A stretch of 64,000 bases of DNA from Aristolochia californica. Its lineage: Eukaryota; Streptophyta; Magnoliopsida; Piperales; Aristolochiaceae. A model generated the notes under the pieces. It was not told the DNA's origin. It saw nothing but the letters and a program-made list of their open reading frames with translations, and ran no database searches. Position 1 is the stretch's first letter. Each line of letters starts with the position of its first letter. A program made the translations under genes and the position numbers. This document shows, one piece after another, positions 21,113 to 30,949 of the stretch. Location of the stretch: positions 39,407,357-39,471,356 of the forward strand of contig JARWKL010000005.1 of the NCBI GenBank assembly GCA_029961685.1. Direction: 5' to 3'.

Positions 21113-21363
21113 AAGACAAACAACCAAGTTGTGTGAGTGAAATCATCAATAAACGTAATAAAATATTTTTCTTGAGAAATGTTAGAGACATGAAGGGCCC
21201 CCAAACATCAGTATGTATCAACAAAAATGGAGTATCACTTTTGACTTATGGATGAGGAGAGTATGTACTCCTTTGATGTTTACTCAATTGACAGATCTCA
21301 CAATGAAACTCTAACCTGACCTTAAGAGATGGAAACATATAATGAAGAGACTGTGCAGAAGGA
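21113..21363 (-). pseudogene. Copia C integrase N-terminus and GAG-pre-integrase, after the Harbinger insertion
   Basis: Continues the C integrase interrupted at 13,572: the minus strand gives a FITFIDDFT-like segment, then HTDVWGPF near 21,200, then FHCEICQLSKHQRSTYSPHP and SAQSLHYMFPSL near 21,260-21,350. It ends abruptly at about 21,363 against LTR sequence. The gag, zinc knuckle and protease expected next are absent. Confidence 0.85.
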
Positions 21364-22058
21364 TGTGGAAAACAGAGTAAACTCAACCCAGGAACGTCTA
21401 AACAGCAATCAAGAAGAAAGTCAACACGATCTTTATTGAAATACAAACTGATTTCGTCCCACCACACGCTCTTAGAAGAGCTTCAATGACTTCTGGACTT
21501 ACAGAAGAAAAAACTAAAATAAAACAAACAAGGAAGATGTATGATTCTAGATTCCGATTTTTGCTGAAGAACACCTCTATTTATAGGTGTTTTTGCAGCA
21601 CTCAAACGAGAAAGACAATTGGGAGACAACTACAAAAATGAAGGTAGGAAGCTTCCTTTCTCTTCCGGCGCCGATAGAGGCCTCTGTCCGCTACGACGGT
21701 CAGTACTGTGTGCGCCTCTATTTTTCGCTGCGTCCATTAAGTCCCGTTCACACTTGGGTGATTCAATTTTTTCGTTCATACTTGGGTCTCCCAATCGTGA
21801 CAAGGGCATACCGTGGGGCTCATGATCTCCCAGCGCATCTTGATCAGAGTACCAACTCGTGAGATATTTGTGGGTCCTACTTGATCTTCAAGTCTTCTAA
21901 ATCAATTCAGCTTGTGCTTCTTGATTCTTTAACTTGTGTTTGCTTTGAGTGAGGACTCTTCTTGGTGTCCCACGTCCTCTAGGACTTTTCTTGATGTCCT
22001 ACGTCCTCATGGTGGGTCCCACCAGCTCGAGCACCATGGTGGATCCCACATTATAACA
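21364..22058 (-). repeat. 5' LTR region of Copia C, partly unmatched
   Basis: Positions 21,818-22,058 match 11,604-11,839 of the 3' LTR (TCATGATCTCCCAG through the terminal TATAACA). The remaining 450 bp has no counterpart in the 3' LTR, although it contains an LTR-like CTATTTATAGGTG. No primer site separates it from coding sequence. Either the outer part of this LTR was replaced by recombination, or a deletion joined two different LTRs. Confidence 0.7.
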
Positions 22059-24209
22059 CAACAAAACCACCTGGATTGTGTTTGGTAGTAAAAACCCATT
22101 TACAGCCCACAAGTTTCTTGTCAGGAAGAAGAAGAACAAGGGCCCAACTCTAATTTTCATATAAGGCATGCATTTCTTCTTCCATGGCAACCTTCTATCT
22201 AAGATGTCTTAGAGCCTCCTAATAGGACTATGGAATAGAGAAGGAAGAAATAGATGCAAGAAAATGACAATATTAAGAAAACAATCAATGGTAAGAAACA
22301 ATGTTTGAAATAGGGTGAGAAATGGAGGACCTAGTTCAAGTCTGAGGCTGCTTCCGTAAAGCTATGGGTCGAGTATCAAATTGTAGGCCAAATACAACAT
22401 GGGAAGATGGACTTACCTCAGAGGGATCCATAAACTTCATAGGTGTGGTGTTGTCTTCATGGGGCTGAAGTATAATCGGATCAAGTGGTACAACGGGCTT
22501 TGGAGTTGACTGAACTGATGAAAGACTCATGATGCATCTTTTGAGGAATAAATGATGTGTCCAAAAAAGAGGTGGCATCCCTAGAGACAAATAACTTTCA
22601 AAGAGAGGGATTATAACAAACATAGTCTTTTTTTGGTTTGAGAGTAACCCAAAAAAATACACTTAATTGATTTTGGCTCAATTTTACTCCTTTGAAGAGA
22701 TGTGATATGAACAAAACATGTGCAACCAAAAAACTTTTAAAGGAAGGGAGAAAGATTCTTCATTCTAAAATAATAATGAGTATGGGGATTTATGGCTAAG
22801 AACTGAAGAAGGTAGCCTATTAATAAGGTAGTAGGTTGTAAGAATGGCATGAAACCAGTACAAATAGGGCACCTTCATAGAGTAGAGTATACCATGGGCT
22901 ACCTCAAGGGCATGTCAGTTTTTTCTTTCAGCTACACGATTTTTTTTAGAGGTGTAGGCACATGATGTTTGATAAATAGTGCCATTATCGTGACAAAAAG
23001 GATTGAAATTCACTAGATAGGTACTCTTTGGCATTATCTAATCGAAACATTTGTATTTGTTATCCAAATTGAGTGGACACCATAGAATGAAATGATTTAA
23101 ATATGAAAAAAAATTAGATCGTTCTTTAAACAAAAATAGCCATGCGACTTGAGTAAAGTCATCAACAAAGGTGATGAAATATTTAACTTAAGATATGTTC
23201 GAGACACTGAAGGGTCCCTATACATCTAAATGAATTAAGGAAAAAGGAGCAACACCTTTGAGTTCGGTTGGAGGTGAGTATGATGTCCTCTGATGTTTTC
23301 TCAATTGACAAACTTCATAGTTGAAAGTTGGTAAAGTTTTTTAGATGGAAATTAATGTTGAAACGATGTTGTGGATCGATGACTTAGTCGGTTGTGTCAT
23401 AACCATGCCTCTATCTGAGAAGTGGCAGTTGTAGTGACTATAAGTAGGTTCAAGTGATAAAGGCTTCCATGTTCATGTCTACCACCAATCACCTGCTTCG
23501 TTGTGAGATCCTGGAAGACATAAGAAGAAGGTGAGAAGGTGATTGAGAAATTAAAATGTTTGGTAAACTGGCTAGTAGATAACAAATTAAAAGAAAATTG
23601 AGGGACAAGTCAGACATCGGTAAGCGGAAGAGATGACGTAACAAGGGAGGATCCCTTCCCAAGAACTTTGGTTTGGGATACTTCAGCAATGGTAACAAAC
23701 TTACTTGGTAGACATGGATATAGGAAATATAACAAACTCTTATTACCTGTAAGATGCTCAGAGGCCCCTGAATCGATGATCTAGGATGAAGAGGAGGAAA
23801 TGGCATAAAGCATACATGAAGTAGTGGTGGCAACAACAATATTTGAAGGTGTTCGAGTAGATGGAAGAGATACCATCAGACTTTTCATCCTCTCAAAGAG
23901 TCATAATCATCATCGGTGAGAGTATGTTTTCCTCGTTATGACTCTAATTGAGCAACATTCTTCTCATTTTGAACAGAGGCTTGGTTGGCAGAGATCCAGT
24001 TTGGTTTGTCATGAAGCTTCTAACAGGTTTCCACCAGATGGTTCAATCCACCAAAGTGAATGCATACCCGATTGTTTGACCTTGAAGAACTAGAGACATT
24101 CCTATTGCCTCTTGCTCGACGTCCTCTATAATTTCAATCGCGCCCTCGAGTGGTAGAAGATATACCCTTATTTTCTGAGTACATAGCTGATGATACTTTA
24201 GTATGAGAG
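22059..24209 (-). pseudogene. Copia E reverse transcriptase start, linker, integrase, protease, zinc knuckle
   Basis: The minus strand reads reverse transcriptase N-terminus near 22,060-22,200. The linker is at 22,200-22,560 (EFMDPSEVSPSSHVVFGLQ-like). Integrase follows at about 22,680-23,220 and GAG-pre-integrase at 23,250-23,400. The protease segment near 23,600-23,800 has its active site altered to ATCRCGAxxx-like noise on one frame, with S-E-A-S-E-H readable near 23,760. A cysteine/histidine knuckle lies near 24,020-24,070. Frameshifts are frequent. Gypsy DNA interrupts the gag region at 24,210. Confidence 0.78.
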
Positions 24210-24594
24210 TGTTAAGCTCCCTTGCAATGGATCAAGTCACCCGACGATCTCCTCTTGGTTCCAGATTGGAAGACGTCCTTGAGGAAGGCTTGGGATTTTT
24301 GGACCGCCCTATTGCTGAGGACAACCAAGCTTTCGAAGGAAGCTTGCACCATGGACCTCGTTGGGAGAGAGATCCGATCTCTGAACAAAAACTATTGATC
24401 AATGCATAATTTCATTCCAATGCCCCTCCTCCATATAAGATAGGATTAGGGTAGACGTACACAACCAAGGCCAAGGTAAAGGCCAACGAAATTAAAAAAA
24501 AATACATCTAAACCTGCAAGTGCATAAACCTGAAAATTACGTAATTTAACCCCTACATCTACTAATTACTCTTGATGCTATGGAGCCCATAACA
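24210..24594 (-). repeat. 3' LTR of the gypsy element (385 bp)
   Basis: Begins TGTTAAGCTCCC and ends CCATAACA. The adjacent TCACCCCCTCCTG is the polypurine tract read on the other strand. Confidence 0.92.
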
Positions 24595-24618
24595 TCACCC
24601 CCTCCTGAAGAAAGAACT

Positions 24619-25823
24619 TTTCCTCAAGCTCAAATTTGGGGTAGAGTGCACGGAATGCGTCTAACAGTTCCTAGGAGGCTTCAACAGTGTTCATCTCAGC
24701 CCAATGGACTATAATTTCCCATGCGCCATGGACTTGGTGAGCTTGCAAAACATGAGCTGGAGTGGGTAGAACACAACCATCCTCTAACGGCGGCAAGGGG
24801 GTGTGCAACATATGCGAGTCGCCCTGGAAAGGCTTCAACAGTGAGACATGGAAGAGATCATGAATCTTGGCATTCGGGGGAAGTTTCAGCCAATAAGTCA
24901 CGCTGCCAATACGATCCAAAATCTGGAGTGGCCCATATAATATTGGTGAAAGTTTGTGACATTTGGAGGCTGTACAGGTCGTTTATGGTAATGTTGAAGG
25001 TGAAACTAGACATAGTTCCCAGGAGCATAAGAGAGGTCACGATGACCCTTGTCATATGTGCGCTTCATAGTAGCCTGAGCTTGCTGCAAATATGATTTGA
25101 CCTGGTCGAGCATACAATCTCGTTCCCCCAAAGCCTGGTCTAGAGACACGTGAGAAGAGCCAGCCACATAGGATAAGAGACGAGGTGGTTCCCTACCATA
25201 AACGACGTTGAAGGATGTAGTCTTGAGGGCTGTGTGGTAGGAAGTATTGTAACAAAACTCTGCCTAGGCGAGCCAATAGACCCAACTTTTGGGATTATGC
25301 CCCAAAAAGCAACGTAAATACATCTCAATGGTCCGATTGACTACCTCTGTTTGTCCATCTGTCTGAGGGTGGTATGTTGAAGAGAAAACCAATTTGGTGC
25401 CATGTAAATTGAAAAGCTCCTTCCAAAAGGTACTTGTGAACACGACATCTCTGTCACTGGTGATGGACTCCGGTAAGCCATGAAGGCAGATAATCTGGTC
25501 CATGAAAATCTGAGCCACATGGGTTGCCGTATATGGATGCGACAGCGGAAGGTAGTGACCATATTTTGAGAAATGATCCACCACTACCAATATAATAGAT
25601 TTACCGGAGGACTTGGGGAGGCATCAATGAAATCAATGGATACATCCGCCCATACTTGAGAAGGGAGCTGGAGAGGCTGAAGCAGGCCGGCTAGGCTTAA
25701 TGATTCAGTTTTGTTCCTTTGGCAAAATTGGCACGCAGACACATAGTCATTCAACATGCGTTTCATTCCTTTCCAATAGAAGTCATGACTAAGCCGAAAA
25801 ATATGTCTTTTGCTGGCCTTCAT
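24619..25823 (-). pseudogene. Gypsy integrase and chromodomain-like C-terminus
   Basis: The minus strand reads, in order: the HHCC zinc-binding segment (KRHIFRLSHDFYWKGMKR, CQFCQRNK; 25,584-25,823); the integrase core with DHFSKYGHY, TSDRDVVF and QTDGQTEVVNRT carrying the Asp, Asp and Glu positions (25,264-25,590); and NAKIHDLFHVSLLKPF with WEIIVHWAEMNTVEASWE (24,671-24,919), resembling the tail and chromodomain of Tekay/Del-type chromoviruses. A stop after VEASW and frame changes near 25,590 and 25,140 break it. The chromodomain directs integration to heterochromatin in this group. Confidence 0.87.
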
Positions 25824-25929
25824 GAGTGCTATCGTGATATGTAGATATGATGGTGTTGAGTAGGGCTGAAGTAGGATGTAAATAAATCCGATTCTCGTAC
25901 AGTATGAGGCCAGTTGTCTGATACCACAT

Positions 25930-26316
25930 TGTTAAGTTCCCTTGTCATGGATCGAGACACCCGACGATCTCCTCTTGATTCTAGATTGGAAGACGTCCTT
26001 GAGGAAGACTTGGGATTTTTTGAACACCCTATTGCTGAGGACAACCTAGCTTTCGAAGGAAGCTTGTACCTTGGACCTCGTTGGGAGAAAGAATCTGATC
26101 TCTAAACTAAAACTATTGATCAATGCTTAGTTTCATTCCAGTGCCCATCCTCCATATAAGATAGGATTAGGGTAGACGTACACAACCAAGGCCAAGAAAA
26201 AGGCCCACGAAATTAAAAGAAATTATATCTAAAACCTACAAGTGCATAAACCTGGAAATTGTATAATTTAACCCCTGCGTCTACTAATTACTCTTGATGC
26301 TATGAAATCCATAACA
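25930..26316 (-). repeat. 5' LTR of the gypsy element (387 bp)
   Basis: Begins TGTTAAGTTCCC and ends CCATAACA; close copy of 24,210-24,594. Confidence 0.92.
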
Positions 26317-26925
26317 GAGAGGTGGAGGAAGGATCTGGTATTCGAAGTAATGTTGTACTGATGTAATCTAATAATGGAAGTGCAAAGGAGCCAAGAAGTT
26401 GGATTTTGGCCACTTCAAGATATGGCTGGATATTGGACAAGTAGATAACAACTGCAAATACCTCCCTTTGCTTTTCTTGAACTCATATATTGGTTGAATA
26501 GGGCTAAGCAAGTTTCCACTTTTGAATCAACCCTCTAAATTTAGCCAAGAACTCATGCAAGTTCTTTCCTTGTTTTGTAGTAAATATGTTCTGAAACACA
26601 TCATATAATTTTTGTGAATTTTTTGTGTTAGAGTACAAGTTGGAGCAAGTGTCCATATCTATTTTTCCGTCTCAAGGTGGACAACAATATTTGCCACATA
26701 TTCCTCCATGCTATTAATAAGAAAACTAATGATAAATATGTCATTTTGAGCCATTTAATAAAGGAACTATTATCCTCATCTATGGGTGGAGTAAGTTTAG
26801 ACAAATGTCCTAAGAGATCTTAAGTGAGAAGGAATCTCTTAACTGACTGGGACAACTCAAGTAATTTGATAACCGCTCAAGGCTATTGTGGTAATCTTGA
26901 GTAAGTCACTTTTACTAGTCATATT
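26317..26925 (-). pseudogene. Copia E gag N-terminal part
   Basis: The minus strand from about 26,925 opens with a MTSKSDLLKIT-like start, comparable to MSNKSDIFRITIIPL of Copia F and MGNKNDILKIAIIPL of A. It continues through text similar to the A gag (LVKWLKMTY-like, LHEFLAKF, KWKLA) with stops. It joins the gag sequence left of the gypsy insertion. Confidence 0.78.
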
Positions 26926-28008
26926 CACATAATCTTCACCCACCACCAATTGATATTCAATGCACTATATCAACCAACCAATAATAATGGAAAGGAAACC
27001 AAGTAAGCTAAACCGAGTCAATTAACAATAGACACATAAGCCAAACCAAACCAAAGCCTTAATCATGCAAGTAATCAAGGATATTATGACTCCACATGCT
27101 AATCCAAATCAGAGAAGGTTGATTCCAAATCTTCTCCAATTAAGAAAGAATTATAAAGGTAAGTGAAATCTCAAGGAATCTTGGACAACTTAGAAGATCT
27201 TTTGAAAGAAGGCAACTCTCCCTCTATGACTCTTGCACCAACTATGAAGATAAGATCTCAATATTTGAATTCCTTCTTTCCTAAATGATTTAGGAAATAA
27301 ATTCCAAAGAAAATCTAATATAGAAAACCTTTACATAGATAAATCACAACACTTTATTTTTTCAACCTTTTTTTTTCTTGCTCTAGAAGAAGGAACTTTC
27401 CTTCTATGCAATGTGCACCAACTTTGTGATTCAAATCACAACTTCATCTTGCCCTTTTCTCCTTGATTACTTTAGGTAAGATAATCCAGAGGATAATATA
27501 ACCAATGGAAGATAAAGAATTGCGCAAAAAAGAAAAGAGACCAAAACTTCTTTTAGTAACTAGAAAATCAACCTTCACTGAGCTCTTTAGAGAGAAAAAC
27601 ATGCAAACAACACCATAAACCAATCTTGAATGAATTTAATCATGATAATCATCATATACATCAAGAGGAAAAAAAAAAAACTTCATTCAACATATGTTTC
27701 TCTAGGAGAGAAAATTGAACTTATGATAATCATACATAAGCTTTAAACCAAGCACCCCCTTGCATGAAAAATAAACCGATCACAAGACATTATCATGCAT
27801 GAGATGAAACACTTATCTTTTATCCAGAGGAGAAACAAGCAGTAAACCTCATGTCGAGATCAAGTCATTATCAAAATCATCTCACAAAGGGTAGAAACAC
27901 AAAAGAAACTTATCTTGCTTGTAGAGCCTTGCTTCACCAACAACTATGCATGAAGCTTGATAAAAGTTTACTTAATCACCACCTTAATATCGAGATCCTA
28001 AACCCAAT
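26926..28008 (-). other. Untranslated leader of Copia E
   Basis: About 1.1 kb, AT-rich, with no open frame of note; same position and size as the leader of Copia A. Confidence 0.7.
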
Positions 28009-28020
28009 GCTCTAATACCA
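28009..28020 (-). other. Primer-binding site of Copia E
   Basis: GCTCTAATACCA is the reverse complement of TGGTATTAGAGC, one change from the tRNA-Met primer site, directly against the LTR. Confidence 0.9.
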
Positions 28021-28395
28021 TGTTGGATTTCGGATCCCATGATAAGGCCCTTGAGTAGAAAAGGAGAGGAAGAAAGAAGAAAAGAGAGATGGTGTTTAAG
28101 AGAGCTTGGGAGAAGAGAGAAGGGCTAGGAACATATTTGAGATAAGGGAAGACACTTAATGATCTACCCCTTTCCTTGAGCCTCTATTTATAGTATATAA
28201 AGGAAGGTTACAATGAATATAATGCCCTTAGGGCTACAAGTTTTCAAAAGAAAAAGACATAAGTAGACATACATCATCTTACATAATTACACCTTTGCGC
28301 CATCCTTATGAGAAGAGCACTTAATTACCCTTTGTGCCACCTCCTTGACGTGGGTAAAGTTATTACCTTAATGCCACTTAAGTTGTCTTCCAACA
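28021..28395 (-). repeat. 5' LTR of Copia E (375 bp)
   Basis: TGTTGGATTTCGG to GTCTTCCAACA. CTATTTATAGTATATAAAGG near 28,183 is TATA-like. It matches the LTR at 9,557-9,941. Confidence 0.9.
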
Positions 28396-30214
28396 TTAAG
28401 GTTTCAAGTAGATTTACATGTTTTCTAGTATTTATTGTAGGATAAAAGATGTGTAAAACTTAAGTATATATTTAGGACTTATTAATTTAACCATCAAATT
28501 TAAAATTAATGACTGTTAAATTTCCTGTAATTTTATATTTTTATCTTATGATCCCATTCATCCATGATTAATATTTAATCTATATTTTTTAAAATTAAAA
28601 ATATTATTATTATAAACATAAAAAAGAAATAATAATATTCTTCCAAATAGTATAATTTTTTTACGAAAGAAAAACTAGGAAAAATCCAACATCTTTTCCC
28701 TCTTTATTCTAATCAACAAAACACAAAATGATTATACTTATTCCATAGCCAACCACCCAATCACTGAGCTAAGATTAATGATATTTTAAGAATTTTTGCT
28801 ATTGACCTACAAACATGAGATATAATTACCTTGAATTGTAGTGTCCCAGAAGTACACACATACTTGTGTCAATATCACTTTAAAGTAACTAATAAAGATT
28901 CTTTGCAATTCTTAGGGAGTAGTGTATGATTTGTTGCAATCGAACCGTGTAGAAGAAAAGGAGCATAAAAATATCATCTACCCATGCCTTAATTCAAAAT
29001 TTACTTACTATAAACCCTAATAGGGTTAGTTATTACTATAATAAGGTTAGTTATTATTTATTAATGTGTAAATTTATTTACTAGAACAGGGTTAGTTATT
29101 TTGGGACCCTAATAAATAGCTAAATTACTATAAACCCTTTTTCTTAGTTCTTAGGCACCTAAAAAAGTTTTAATTTTGATACATTCCTAAAATTTATTCA
29201 ATTCTACAATGGGGCCACCACATGACCTCTTTTTGCTCCCTGTCAAGGGGAGTGGGAGAAGACACCTCTTGTAAAAAGTATCAACATTTTAAAAAACTTA
29301 TAAAACAAAAGAATATTGGCAACTTGTTTCTTATTTTATTGAAGAAACAAGAGCAAGGGGTTAGGGGGGAGAAGAACAATTAAAATTCTTTGGCATGTAG
29401 AGAGTTATTTGGCCTCCATGGTAACCAAATAATTATATGTTTACATTTTCAAGTGGAGTGTGTAATTCCTAGACTTAGTTACAGATCGAACTTCTGAATT
29501 GTTGCTTTAAGATAAAAAAAAAATTGCTTGTTTAATGTGATCAACTGAATATAAATAGAAACAAACATTTTGGAACATCAGAGAAAATAAGGCATGAAGA
29601 GCATAATTTTCACCTAAAAGTTAATATGTTATCTAACTAGTTGGTCACAAACTTTGACAAACTTTATTCCTTATGATATAAATGGAGCCAATTTTAATTG
29701 GGTCAATTGCTCTCTTCCCCTAAAATTTAAGTGTAAAAATCAATTTCATCCCCTTGACAAGTTACAAACCGACTCCTAATCTTTTTATTAAAAAATTATC
29801 ACACTCCTTGACTAGATTAATTTTAGCAAAAAAAAAAAAAAAAAATTATTTGACCATATTTTTCTTGTATTTTTGCACATTTTCAGGGTTGAGAAAAATT
29901 TTCATTCGATTCCTCTTGATTGGCAAATGTTGAAGTGACTAGGAAATGAATTTTCTTATTACTCTAATAGGGAACAATGAGAAAAATAAACTAAAAAACA
30001 TTAAAGTAGTTTCTTATCACTCACCTTGTTTTAATTTTTTTCGATCATTACAATTACTTTTCTTCTTCCTTCCTATTGTTGCACAAACACTAGAAAAACC
30101 AATAAAAAGGAATGTTCCAATATAAAAATTAGTCAAAGAGAAAATAATTTTCCCCTAATTATATTTTCATCAGGCAACATAAACTTATGAGCAAAAAATC
30201 TTAATCCCTTAAAA
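28396..30214. other. AT-rich intergenic DNA
   Basis: No gene found. It contains short AGGGTTAGTTATT repeats (29,020-29,110), a run of about 19 A near 29,827, and at about 29,935-30,170 a diverged relative of the MITE-like repeat at 8,780-9,550 (shared words such as AACACTAGAAAAACCAAT against AACACAAGAAAACCAAT). Confidence 0.5.
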
Positions 30215-30543
30215 GGGAATTTTTTAATAATAACCAATTAAAATTTTTTAATTAACTAAATACCTAACTTTTAAATTTATTTTTAAAAAATACGCAATTT
30301 TCAACTTGCCAACTCAGCTGAATACAATGTCACCTTTGACTGTACACATATACTTTCACGGTGCTCCAAAGGGAGGTCACACTGCCCCACGTTAGAAATA
30401 TTTGGCTGAGTTGGAGAATCGACGTTCCAACTCAAATATGACGTTTAACTAGGTTTGAAAGTTGGTTATTTTGACAAAAAAATTAAAAATTTGGTATTTA
30501 ATTAATTAAAGTTTTTTAATCGGTTATTATGAAAAAAATTGCC
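30215..30543. mobile_element. MITE with about 90-bp terminal inverted repeats
   Basis: The left arm GGGAATTTTTTAATAATAACC and the inverted right arm GGCAATTTTTTTCATAATAACC pair for about 90 bp through TTAATTAACTAAATACC. The core of about 140 bp is non-coding and GC-richer. No clean target duplication is visible, so the superfamily is uncertain; long TIRs would suit a Mutator-like MITE. It lies about 400 bp beyond the 3' end of the DUF620 gene. Confidence 0.7.
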
Positions 30544-30949
30544 TAAATAATCTCTCTTTCTTTTCCGTTTGTGTGAAGATACCTAAGCCTTCAACTACTT
30601 AGTTTGCTTGCATAGAAGAAGATAAAGGAAGTTAGGAGAATGATGTCTCGTTCAATTCCTAAACAGCAAGGGTTTTTTTATGGAACTTCCGCTTGCTGTT
30701 CCTAACTAACCAAGCTTACTCTGCTTATTAATGGCGTCTTTGTCTTTGTTAATAAAAATGATATTATTGCTGTTCGCTTCATCTTCGCCCTTCTTTTTCT
30801 TCCTACTAACTATAACTGAGCTTGATTCTCAGAAATTTCACTGTCGCTGCTAAATCATAAAAAAAGAAAACACTTTATATTTGTAATTACAGACCCGACG
30901 GAAAAATTCTTTGCTTCGTCTTCCTCACCTTCGCCATGGAATCCATACC

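Larger units (their letters stand above)
11204..22058 (-). mobile_element. Copia LTR retrotransposon C, inserted in E and split by a Harbinger element
   Basis: Perfect 5-bp duplications CAACA lie at 11,199-11,203 and 22,059-22,063. The 3' LTR is 11,204-11,839. The 5' LTR region is about 21,364-22,058, of which only about 21,818-22,058 matches the 3' LTR. Between them are RNase H, a truncated reverse transcriptase, linker, integrase and GAG-pre-integrase. Gag, protease, leader and primer site are missing. It belongs to the same LTR family as Copia A, shown by the shared LTR end TCCCA...TGTAACA and polypurine tract. Confidence 0.87.
24210..26316 (-). mobile_element. Deleted Ty3/gypsy chromovirus in the gag of Copia E
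   Basis: LTRs at 24,210-24,594 and 25,930-26,316 both run TGTTAAG...CCATAACA and are close copies. GAGAG flanks both sides (24,205-24,209 and 26,317-26,321). The primer-site complement TCTGATACCA lies two bases left of the 5' LTR near 25,917-25,926, and a purine tract (rc of CACCCCCTCCT) abuts the 3' LTR. The interior is only 1.3 kb and keeps the integrase to chromodomain-like end. Gag, protease, reverse transcriptase and RNase H have been lost. Confidence 0.92.
9557..28395 (-). mobile_element. Copia LTR retrotransposon E, outermost element of the nest
   Basis: The pieces read on the minus strand as one element: 5' LTR 28,021-28,395, primer site 28,009-28,020, leader, gag (26,925-26,317 then 24,209 leftward), protease, integrase, linker and start of reverse transcriptase (to 22,059), then the rest of reverse transcriptase and RNase H (11,203-9,942), polypurine tract and 3' LTR 9,557-9,941. 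It is interrupted by Copia C (duplication CAACA) and by a gypsy element (duplication GAGAG). The protein frame joins across the C insertion (KHNPGG to RLKTQQVAKGYTQ). The outer flanks (CTATG left, TTAAG right) do not form a target duplication. Confidence 0.85.

Noticed and set aside
9557..28395. Reading the LTRs at 9,557 and 28,021 as solo LTRs of separate elements
   Set aside because: The coding segments between them form one colinear Copia on the minus strand once the insertions bounded by CAACA and GAGAG are removed, and each LTR has the correct adjacent tract (polypurine or primer site).
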